Positions 32,371 to 39,044 of a DNA stretch of 39,044 bases are shown piece by piece. The notes beneath the pieces are model-generated. The model was not told the origin of the DNA. It searched no databases and worked only from the letters and a program-made list of their open reading frames with translations. This stretch comes from Lachnospiraceae bacterium (GTDB taxonomy: Bacteria; Bacillota; Clostridia; Lachnospirales; Lachnospiraceae): positions 394-39,437 of the forward strand of contig JAJQDL010000084.1 in assembly GCA_021202235.1 (NCBI GenBank), given 5' to 3'. Each line of letters starts with the position of its first letter. The stretch's first letter is position 1. The position numbers and the translations under genes are program-made.

Positions 32371-35300
32371 ATGTGCCAGTCAAACCCTTTATATCCCTGC
32401 CAGGTCAAACGTTCTTTTTATTTCACGGCCGAAGACGAAACCCGCCTCGCCGCTGATCTGATTTTCCCTGCGGAGAAGGCTGAGGAACCGGCTTCCGGAC
32501 CTTTTCCTGCCGTACTCATCGTCTCCCGCGGCGGACGATATACCCCGGAGACGGGAAATGGAGATGTTTTTCTCAACTACCTGATTCCCCGTGGCTATGT
32601 CGGCGCCATCCTGGAATCCCGCGGCTGCGGCGCTTCCTACGGTACCTGCGACAGCTTTGCCAGCCTTTCTGACCGCAGAGACGCAACGGCTTTTATCGAA
32701 TGGCTCTCTGCTCAGCCGTGGTGCTCCGGCCGTGTGGGCATGGTAGGCATCTCCAACCGCGCCTACATCCAGCTGGCGACAGCTACCGAGCAGCCGTCCG
32801 CACTGAAAGCCATCACACCCACAGTAGCTATCACGGATTTTTATTATCAGAATTACCCCAACGGCGTATCTGCCATGCCCTTCCTCAAGAATCCCGCGCT
32901 GCCCGCCCGGATGACAAAGGAAGAATTTCTCAAGAAGGTAACACCGGTGGACGAGGATCAGGACGGTGAGATGGCCTATCAGGCCTACTGTCAGGATCAG
33001 TTCGGAAAGAATCGCTTTTTTGTTGGTCACCTCATCTATGCCAATATGAACCGGGACACAGAAAATCCGCATTTCGGTGGCGAAAAGACCAATCTCACGC
33101 TTCCACCTCTGACACGCCGGGATCGACTGGTCTCCTCGGGCATCCGACAGCATCAGTTCATCGGTCAGCTGGAATCCGGCGCCCTGGGCCAACTTGCGAA
33201 CTACCGGGATATGGGCGGCAGCTTTACGCTGGGGCCGTGGACGCATTTCCAGTCCCGCTGGGGGAATCCCGATGTACCGGAGGGCATGTTCCCATTCAAT
33301 GAAACCTATCTGGCCTATATGGATGCCGTCCTCAAGAACAAGGACAACGGTTTCCTCTCCGCACCCCCTGTCACCTACTACGCCTTCCACGCACCGGACG
33401 GAGAGCACTGGCGCTGCGCGGATTCCTGGCCTCTGGAAGGAGAGCGCCGGGCCATTCTCTACCTGTCCCCGAAGAAATCCGGGACCGCCGCTTCCGCCAA
33501 TGACGGCAGTCTAACGCTGGAGAAGCCCGCCGCTTCCACCGGCACACCCTACCAGGTGGATACCTCGATCTCCGTCTTCGACAATCACGATGGAAAGGGA
33601 GCCACCTACAACCGGATGACCATGTGCTGGGACGGCGACATGGAACCCGATGTGGACAGCAATGGGCTGACCTTTACCTCGCAGCCGTTCTTCCCTGTCT
33701 ATGAAAACCTCCTGGCAGGCTGCGTTTCTGTCGACCTCTGGGTCACTTCCACCGCCCGGGACGGGGATTTCATTGCCTACCTGGAAGAGGTTCTGGCCGA
33801 CGGGACCTCCCACTTCATCAAGGACGGCGTCATCCGCGCCTCCCACCGCACGGCCGGGAAGAACAAGGCCTGGGAGGCGATGGGCGCCACCTGGCATACC
33901 AGCATGACAGAAGACGTCGAGCGCTGCCTGGCTGAAGGCATGGAGGAGCCGGTTCATCTGCAGTTCGCGATCGAACCGATCGTGTACCAGTTCCGCAAGG
34001 GAAGCCGTCTGCGGCTGACGATCACCTGTGCCGACACGCACACCTACCAGCACCCTATGTACGAGGAAGGGCTTCCCACTATCACGCTGTACCAGGGCGG
34101 TGAGCACGCTTCGTTTATCAGCGTTCCCTTTGTGGAACATGAAGAGAATGTTTATAACGGCACCGTCACCACAGAGAGCTATACCGGCCCCGGAACGCTG
34201 TATTTCTTCGAAAAACACGTGTACCTCTATGCAAACGGCGTCTGGAGAAAACTGTCCGTGGCCGACGGCGAAGCCGACTATACAGTAAAGGGATACGACG
34301 CGGTCTTTTCCCGTGCCGGTTTCACCTTCCGGATGGAAGGGAAGCCGATCCGGGACGGCATCCTGCAGCACTATGAGGGCGGCCAGACGACCGAACAGCC
34401 CCTCCCCGCCTTCCGCCATCTGTTCCTGGATCAGGTTCCCGTCCGAGCCAGCGCCCACTCTCTCTTCGTCCCCACGGTGAAGACGCTGAAGCTGGATGTC
34501 TTCGACGCCGGAGGAGAAGCGGGCCGCCCCTGTGTTGTGAGCATTCATGGCTATGGAACCAGTTATTCCATCCTCCAGGAGCAGCAGAAACTGCTTTATG
34601 ACAACGGTTATATCGTCGTGGGAATCGATCTGAGAAATTATCCTTCCAATCCCTTCCCGGATTATCTGATGGACGTAAAGGGAGCCATCCGCTATGTACG
34701 TGCCCACGCTGACGAGCTTGGCATCGACCCGAACCGCATCGGCTGTTACGGCCTGTCCCTGGGAGGGAACTCTACCCTCATGGCCGCAGTCACCGGTGAA
34801 AACGCAGAGCTTGAAGGAAATGTCGGCGGCAATCCCGGTGTCTCCAGCCGTCTGCAGGCCGCGGTCGCCGGGTTCGCCTGGAGCGATCTGCTGTACATGG
34901 GAGCGGACATCCTGGAAGAATACACCGGAGAGCCGGACATACAGGAACAGAAACGGGCCCGCACCGACGGCGCCTTCGCCCCCTGCGCTGAGGCTATTGA
35001 TTTCGCCGGAAAGGATCGGGGCATCGGCGTACTGCGCCATTATCTGGAGGAAGGGCTGGAAGGAACCGACCCGGAACTGGATCAGAAGCTGGCACAGGCC
35101 CGTCAGGCTTCCCCGGTCAACCACATCGGTCCTGACTGTCCGCCCATCGCCCTTTTCGGCGGCTACGGAGCCAGACAGGTGGACATCGCCATGAATCAGA
35201 CGCTGCGTTCCTTCCGCCGCTTCCACGATTATGACGTGACCTGTTTCCTCTTCGCCAATACGCAGGGAAACTATGGGAGGAAGCCGGAGGTTCTCCATGC

Positions 35301-35604
35301 TGTACTGGACTTCCTCGACCACTACCTGCGGGATGGCGGTGCAGACCGCAAGCTGGTACTGCGCCATGACGGCGGCGTCATGATCGTCAACGGTCTCCCT
35401 GAGGAGGAGGCGACGCGGGTACTGCACCGCGACGGTGCTCTCTATCTGAACACACTGTTCTTCCACGAGCTCTTCGACATAGAGGTATCCGCAGACCTGA
35501 TTGAAAATGAGCGAAGCTACGTCCGCCTGGATGCCCACGCCACACTTCCCGGCATCACCGTGCGGGATTTCCCGGACCGGGGCATGATAACATTGACAAA
35601 GTAA
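32371..35604 (+). CDS. CocE/NonD-type hydrolase fused to a second alpha/beta-hydrolase domain
   Basis: This protein has 1077 residues, far longer than the roughly 550-650 of CocE or X-Pro dipeptidyl-peptidase relatives. The first domain (about 10-330) has Ser128 in GISNRA, PWCSGRVG just before it, and His292 in GPWTH, as in cocaine esterase; the usual acid in a GGWxD motif is not visible, the segment reading GIRQHQF. A jelly-roll X-Pro C-terminal domain follows (about 370-630). A third part (about 700-1040) is a second alpha/beta-hydrolase with IHGYGT, Ser796 in GLSLGG and ASPVNHI. There the acid and histidine positions read GGYGAR and NTQGNYG, so its triad looks incomplete. GAAGGAG precedes the ATG at 32371. 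Such enzymes cleave esters or amides. A sigma-54 promoter lies upstream. Confidence 0.88.
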   Translation: MCQSNPLYPCQVKRSFYFTAEDETRLAADLIFPAEKAEEPASGPFPAVLIVSRGGRYTPETGNGDVFLNYLIPRGYVGAILESRGCGASYGTCDSFASLSDRRDATAFIEWLSAQPWCSGRVGMVGISNRAYIQLATATEQPSALKAITPTVAITDFYYQNYPNGVSAMPFLKNPALPARMTKEEFLKKVTPVDEDQDGEMAYQAYCQDQFGKNRFFVGHLIYANMNRDTENPHFGGEKTNLTLPPLTRRDRLVSSGIRQHQFIGQLESGALGQLANYRDMGGSFTLGPWTHFQSRWGNPDVPEGMFPFNETYLAYMDAVLKNKDNGFLSAPPVTYYAFHAPDGEHWRCADSWPLEGERRAILYLSPKKSGTAASANDGSLTLEKPAASTGTPYQVDTSISVFDNHDGKGATYNRMTMCWDGDMEPDVDSNGLTFTSQPFFPVYENLLAGCVSVDLWVTSTARDGDFIAYLEEVLADGTSHFIKDGVIRASHRTAGKNKAWEAMGATWHTSMTEDVERCLAEGMEEPVHLQFAIEPIVYQFRKGSRLRLTITCADTHTYQHPMYEEGLPTITLYQGGEHASFISVPFVEHEENVYNGTVTTESYTGPGTLYFFEKHVYLYANGVWRKLSVADGEADYTVKGYDAVFSRAGFTFRMEGKPIRDGILQHYEGGQTTEQPLPAFRHLFLDQVPVRASAHSLFVPTVKTLKLDVFDAGGEAGRPCVVSIHGYGTSYSILQEQQKLLYDNGYIVVGIDLRNYPSNPFPDYLMDVKGAIRYVRAHADELGIDPNRIGCYGLSLGGNSTLMAAVTGENAELEGNVGGNPGVSSRLQAAVAGFAWSDLLYMGADILEEYTGEPDIQEQKRARTDGAFAPCAEAIDFAGKDRGIGVLRHYLEEGLEGTDPELDQKLAQARQASPVNHIGPDCPPIALFGGYGARQVDIAMNQTLRSFRRFHDYDVTCFLFANTQGNYGRKPEVLHAVLDFLDHYLRDGGADRKLVLRHDGGVMIVNGLPEEEATRVLHRDGALYLNTLFFHELFDIEVSADLIENERSYVRLDAHATLPGITVRDFPDRGMITLTK

Positions 35605-35660
35605 TAAACCGACAAACAGATACCAAAACCGGGCATTCTGTATAAATTTGAAAAATAAGC

Positions 35661-35699
35661 AAAAAAGTTCTCAACCTGTTACGGTTGAGAACTTTTTTT
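35661..35699. terminator. Bidirectional terminator between the CocE-like gene and the lipoprotein
   Basis: A perfect 16-bp stem (35661-35676 with 35683-35698), loop TGTTAC, is flanked by A6 and T7, so it serves both converging genes. It is the right boundary of the sigma-54 cluster. Confidence 0.92.
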
Positions 35700-35739
35700 G
35701 CTCATTTGCAATCAAAAGCTATTCCCTTGTAATTAGCAG

Positions 35740-36985
35740 TTAAGGATTCTGCACAGTCAATTTATTTTCCAGAGCAACTTCTTCCGCCAGTGAGCCGGAA
35801 GGGGTTACGATCACAACATTCGGGCAGGATGCCGGGTAGGTAATCACCGCTTTTCCGCTGCTGTCTTGTCCAATGTCAGTTACACTGGCAGGAATGTAAA
35901 CCTCAACCAAGGCACCTGCGCCACTAAAGGAGCAGGCCCCCATCGACTCCATGCCATCCGGGAAGGTCAGGGAGGTCAATTCGTTGCAACTCAAAATTCC
36001 AGACTCCTCAATCTTTTTCAGCCCGCTTCCCAGATTGAGCGTCTCCATATCGCACATATAGAACGCCTTTTCGCTGATATACTCCACCGTGTCAGGCAAG
36101 GTGATTTCCTTTGCAATGTTGTTCACAAACGCACCGCTTCCAATACCAATAACTGTCAAACCATTGATTGTATCCGGAACAATCAGGCTATCAATAGCCT
36201 CACTGTAACCCAGAATACAGCCTACAATCTCACAGCTGTCGTTGCTCAGTTGTGCAATAGTAAACCCATCTGCTTCGCTGGTTTCCGGAACCGCTTCTTC
36301 ACTTTCTTCTTCGCCGCTGCCTCCAACCTCTTCATAATAGGAACGGTTATTAATAAAATTATATGGAGCGCCATATTCCTGTATATAGCTGTACTGCCAG
36401 GATGCCAAATCCAGATAAGCATTCAATACCTGTGCTGCTTCCTCCTGGTTTTCGACTGATTTGATAGCGCTGACCACAGAATCCGCAATAGCTTCTTTGA
36501 AATTTTCTATACTTCCGAAGTAATAATCGTATCTCTCAACATAAATTCCCCATGCAAATTCCAGATAAGTTTCCTGATAGAGAAAGCGCTCATAATAGCT
36601 CATAGAGTCCCAATCTTCTTCAGCCGCTCCTTCGACGAGACAAGCATATCTTTCGGCCCGTTGGTCTGAATTAATCCGATAGCCATCGATAAATACTTCC
36701 CAATCGCTGTCGTTTTCAATAAAGCTAACTGCATCCAGGAATGTCTGATACGCAGACTCCGGATCATCCGTAGAGACTATCTTTATCTCATAGTCACCTT
36801 CGGTAATATCTGCAACACCCTCTGTCTCTTCACTGTTTTCCTGATTTTCAGTTTCCTCTGTTACCGTACCTGAACCGCTTTCATTTGCATTCTCTGTACT
36901 TTCCTCCGTCTTAGTGGTACACGCTGTCAGGGAACACAAAAGAACCAGAACCAATGCTGCTGAAAATAATTTTTTTCCCTCTCAT
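35740..36985 (-). CDS. BspA-like repeat lipoprotein, frameshifted in the signal peptide
   Basis: The main frame (36954 to 35740, 404 residues) begins inside a lipoprotein signal peptide: VLVLLCSLTAC is a lipobox with the cysteine at its end. A proper start with GGGAG six bases upstream is ATG 36985, but it is one base out of frame. An A7 tract (- strand, 36976-36970) lies between; with six As the protein would begin MRGKKLFSAALVLVLLC, an ideal signal sequence. After an acidic Glu/Thr-rich linker comes a mixed domain, then at about residues 225-400 leucine-rich repeats of the BspA (LRR_5) type (EITLPDTVEYISEKAF; SLTFPDGMESMGACSF), usual for surface proteins. Either slippage controls it or the tract is miscalled. 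Confidence 0.75.
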
Positions 36986-37046
36986 ATAAATCTCCCTCTC
37001 TTCAGAACGTATTTCGCAGGAACTGCGTTTTTCTCCATACTGAAAA

Positions 37047-37075
37047 ATCATAACATGTCAAGAACAATTTTGCAA
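37047..37075 (-). promoter_or_regulatory. Sigma-A promoter of the BspA-like lipoprotein
   Basis: On the - strand TTGCAA (37075-37070), a 17-bp spacer and TATGAT (37052-37047) lie about 60 bases before the ATG at 36985. Confidence 0.6.
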
Positions 37076-37172
37076 TAGACTCTTCACTGCGTCCTTCAGC
37101 ATGTTCCTCTATAACTCATCACATAAAATGCACCCAAAATTTACAGGTTCTCACCTGATCAAAAATCTTCCA

Positions 37173-37201
37173 TTTACGCCCTCTCCAAAAACTGCTATAA
37201 T
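37173..37201 (+). promoter_or_regulatory. Sigma-A promoter of the Rpn-type gene
   Basis: TTTACG (37173-37178), a 17-bp spacer and a perfect TATAAT (37196-37201) lie about 60 bases before the ATG at 37267. Confidence 0.65.
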
Positions 37202-37266
37202 GAAAATATCTGATTTTTTGCTTGCGGTGTTCCGAAGCTCTGTTCAGGGAGAGTCAGGAGGATACC

Positions 37267-38286
37267 ATGAAAGCAGATGTTATCTTGAAGGAATTCTGGC
37301 AGTCCAACGAACGATTTGCTGATCTTTTCAACACTGTTCTGTTCAACGGCCAGACGATTTTGCATGCGGAGTCTCTCCTCGAAGCAGACACCGACATGTC
37401 CGGCCTTATTCGGCTCAAGGGCTATGAAAAACCGCTTGCACGTACAAGAGACGTGGTGAAAAAGACCGCTTACGGCGTAGATTTTGTTGTCTGCGGTCTG
37501 GAAAACCAGCAGCGTGCCCACTATGCCATGCCTCTCCGAACGCTCCTGTACGACGGATTGGGGTACCTGAAAGAATATCGGGAACTCACCGGGAAGCGTC
37601 GAAAGGAATCTGGCAAACAGACGGAAGAGGAATTTCTGTCCGGATTACATCGGGAAGATCGCCTTCACCCGATTCTTACCCTTGTCGTCTACTATGGAGA
37701 GAATCCATGGGACGGTCCGCTCTGTCTCAGGGATATGATCACGGAGATGCCGAAGCCTATCGGGGATATTTTTTCCGATTACCGGATGAATCTTGTGCAG
37801 ATCTGTGACAGCGAGCGCTACGAGTTCTGTAATGAAGAGGTTCGCACGGTATTTGAAATATCCCGGGAGCTTCAGCGTGGTCATGTAGACTATGTTCTGG
37901 AGCAATACAAGGACAAAGATGTCACAGAAGAGATTCTCACTGTGATCGGAACCATCCTCGGTTCACAGCAATTTATACAGCCCGGGAAGAAAAGGAGGTC
38001 AGAACATATGCAATTATGCACAGCACTTGAGAACTGGAGACAGGAAGAAATCAAAAAAGGATATTCGCAGGGCATATCAGAAGGTATTTCCCAGGGAATC
38101 TCTCAGGGCATTTCCCAAGGTATTTCTCAAGGGATTTCTCAGGGTATCTCCCAGGGTATCTCCCAGGGTATCTCCCAAAGAAATCGTACTCTGGCCACAA
38201 AATGGTTCGCAGATGGTCGAAGCACAGCGGAGATCGCTCTGCTTCTGGGACTCCCTGAGGCAGAAGTTCGTGAAATGTTGATGTAA
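37267..38286 (+). CDS. Rpn-family PD-(D/E)XK nuclease / putative transposase
   Basis: This 339-residue protein is of the Rpn (recombination-promoting nuclease) group. The nuclease core is at about residues 55-130: YGVDFVV supplies the Asp and GLENQQ the E-x-Q variant of the E-x-K motif, followed by MPLRTLLYDGLGYLKEY as in many family members. LTLVVYYGENPWDGP is another family hallmark. The C-terminal region holds ten tetrapeptide repeats, mostly Gly-Ile-Ser-Gln, then a helix-turn-helix-like tail (RSTAEIALLLGLPEAEVREML). GGAGG precedes the ATG at 37267. Such genes are often multicopy and variable. A role in DNA breakage and recombination is known for E. coli RpnA; here it is inferred. Confidence 0.85.
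   Translation: MKADVILKEFWQSNERFADLFNTVLFNGQTILHAESLLEADTDMSGLIRLKGYEKPLARTRDVVKKTAYGVDFVVCGLENQQRAHYAMPLRTLLYDGLGYLKEYRELTGKRRKESGKQTEEEFLSGLHREDRLHPILTLVVYYGENPWDGPLCLRDMITEMPKPIGDIFSDYRMNLVQICDSERYEFCNEEVRTVFEISRELQRGHVDYVLEQYKDKDVTEEILTVIGTILGSQQFIQPGKKRRSEHMQLCTALENWRQEEIKKGYSQGISEGISQGISQGISQGISQGISQGISQGISQGISQRNRTLATKWFADGRSTAEIALLLGLPEAEVREMLM
38059..38178 (+). repeat. Ten 12-bp tandem repeats inside the Rpn gene
   Basis: The unit is close to GGTATYTCYCAR. Units run from 38059 to 38178 and encode Gly-Tyr-Ser-Gln, Gly-Ile-Ser-Glu and eight Gly-Ile-Ser-Gln. The three units at 38143-38178 are nearly identical, the earlier ones diverged, indicating recent expansion at the 3' side. As 12 is a multiple of three, copy-number change would alter length but not frame. 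Confidence 0.92.
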
Positions 38287-38289
38287 CAA

Positions 38290-38337
38290 AGATCTGCCGC
38301 ATTCACGGTTCGTTTTCATCGTGAATGCGGCAGATCT
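38290..38337. terminator. Long hairpin terminator between the Rpn and rhomboid genes
   Basis: A perfect 18-bp stem (38290-38307 with 38320-38337) and 12-base loop is followed on the + strand by GCACATTTTTC. It lies between converging genes and probably serves both, more strongly the Rpn gene. Confidence 0.82.
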
Positions 38338-38357
38338 GCACATTTTTCAAATTTCAT

Positions 38358-38951
38358 TCACCCCAACACCAGCCCCAGCAGGAAACCGAACACCAGCCCG
38401 CTGATATGCGCAGCATTGTTCGTCGTCCCGCTGATAAAGCCCGAATACAGAGTGATCACAATAAGAACCAGCACCTGCCTTCGGCCGACTCCTCCCACGG
38501 TTCCCCGCCGCCGGAGCAGCACCGCGAGAAACGCGCCGATGACACCCATCAGAGCACCGGACGCTCCGGCGCTGATCGCATCTGTCCCGGTCGCCGTGTA
38601 AAAAAACACCGTGAACACATTAGCAGCCACCGCGCTGAACAGATAGATGATCAGCATCCGCGCACTTCCCACCGCACGCTCCAGCCGCTCTCCCATGATA
38701 TACAGCATCAGCATATTGTTCATGAGGTGAGAGGCGCCAAAATGCAGAAACGCCGCCGTGAGCAGGCGGTAATACTCCCCGTCCACGAGGACGGAGGGCG
38801 CATACAGCGCCCCGTGAAGCCACATATAATATCCATTCTCCGTGGAACCAAACAGCTCCAGGAGGACATAGACAAGAACATTGACCGCAATCAGTATACA
38901 GGTAACAGGGGGCAGCGACCGTGTCCGCTCCCGCATTGGCCGGTTCTCCAT
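38358..38951 (-). CDS. Rhomboid-family intramembrane serine protease
   Basis: This 197-residue six-segment membrane protein has catalytic Ser131 in GASG, catalytic His182 in AAHISG, and the H75-x3-N79 motif (HLMNN) of the second segment that helps form the oxyanion hole. Rhomboids cut transmembrane segments of other proteins within the membrane. GGAGG lies upstream of the ATG. It is a minimal rhomboid without extra cytosolic domains and has no functional link to its neighbours. Substrates unknown. Confidence 0.93.
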   Translation of the reverse strand: MENRPMRERTRSLPPVTCILIAVNVLVYVLLELFGSTENGYYMWLHGALYAPSVLVDGEYYRLLTAAFLHFGASHLMNNMLMLYIMGERLERAVGSARMLIIYLFSAVAANVFTVFFYTATGTDAISAGASGALMGVIGAFLAVLLRRRGTVGGVGRRQVLVLIVITLYSGFISGTTNNAAHISGLVFGFLLGLVLG

Positions 38952-39044
38952 GGACTCTTCCTCCGATCATTCACCCCACAAAGATACCACCCCCGCCCGC
39001 CCACAGTCCAACGGCCCAATGTTGGCTCGGTATCAAGTCGGCAG

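Noticed and set aside
33511-35538. Very long open frame antisense to the CocE-like gene
   Set aside because: It results from GC-rich codon use of the sense gene; the product has no recognisable domain and no ribosome binding site was seen.
38059-38178. Possible CRISPR-like or minisatellite array
   Set aside because: Units are 12 bp with no spacers and stay in frame within a protein as Gly-Ile-Ser-Gln repeats.
38952-39044. Right window edge after the rhomboid gene
   Set aside because: Only a short inverted CCAAC/GTTGG pair is visible; nothing here supports a feature call.

Overview
The window looks like chromosomal DNA of a GC-rich, low-branch Bacillota, most likely an anaerobic Clostridia (Lachnospiraceae-like) gut or sediment bacterium. 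The signs are strong AGGAGG-type ribosome binding sites, a glycyl-radical-enzyme activase, a TRAP transporter, Rpn and BspA-type proteins, and textbook sigma-A promoters beside clear sigma-54 promoters. No rRNA, tRNA, CRISPR array, phage gene or insertion sequence was found.

The theme is ester (or amide) hydrolysis coupled to transport. There are six type-B carboxylesterase copies: one partial at the left edge, two in tandem at 0.9-4 kb, one at 18-19.5 kb, and two at 28.9-32 kb of which one is broken. With them are a broken hormone-sensitive-lipase-type hydrolase (8.5-9.4 kb), a beta-lactamase-fold serine hydrolase (11.6-12.6 kb) and a 1077-residue CocE-like protein with a second alpha/beta-hydrolase domain (32.4-35.6 kb). 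Interleaved are five transport systems: two paralogous SLC13/DASS-type permeases, a TRAP QM pair, a dipeptide-type ABC operon and an MFS carrier. Regulators are three LysR, one AraC, one PucR-like and one PrpR-type sigma-54 activator.

Left part (1-16 kb): esterase-esterase-permease operon; LysR diverging from a TRAP-QM plus hydrolase operon; two more LysR genes; a permease plus serine hydrolase operon diverging from AraC; an orphan glycyl-radical activase diverging from a PucR-like regulator. These appear to be sigma-A driven.

Right part (17.9-35.6 kb): the most interesting region. A PrpR_N/PAS/AAA+/Fis-type activator (19821-21839) lies among four excellent -24/-12 promoters (GG-N10-GC), each immediately upstream of a transcription unit: esterase 4, the dpp-type ABC operon, the esterase 5 / esterase 6 / MFS operon, and the CocE-like gene. 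Two 16-bp dyads of the form TGAAAY-N4-GTTTCA sit 90-125 bp upstream of the ABC start site, where an enhancer-binding protein would bind, and related half sites lie upstream of esterase 4. I infer a compact, self-contained sigma-54 regulon for importing and cleaving an unknown ester- or amide-linked compound.

The far right holds unrelated genes: a BspA-like repeat lipoprotein whose signal peptide is out of frame at an A7 tract, an Rpn/PD-(D/E)XK protein with ten 12-bp repeats, and a rhomboid protease. Several genes (8466-9402, 28928-30535, 35740-36985) are frameshifted. Homopolymer slippage, a hairpin-templated mutation and a degenerate tandem duplication are visible at the breaks, though sequencing error cannot be excluded for the homopolymers.
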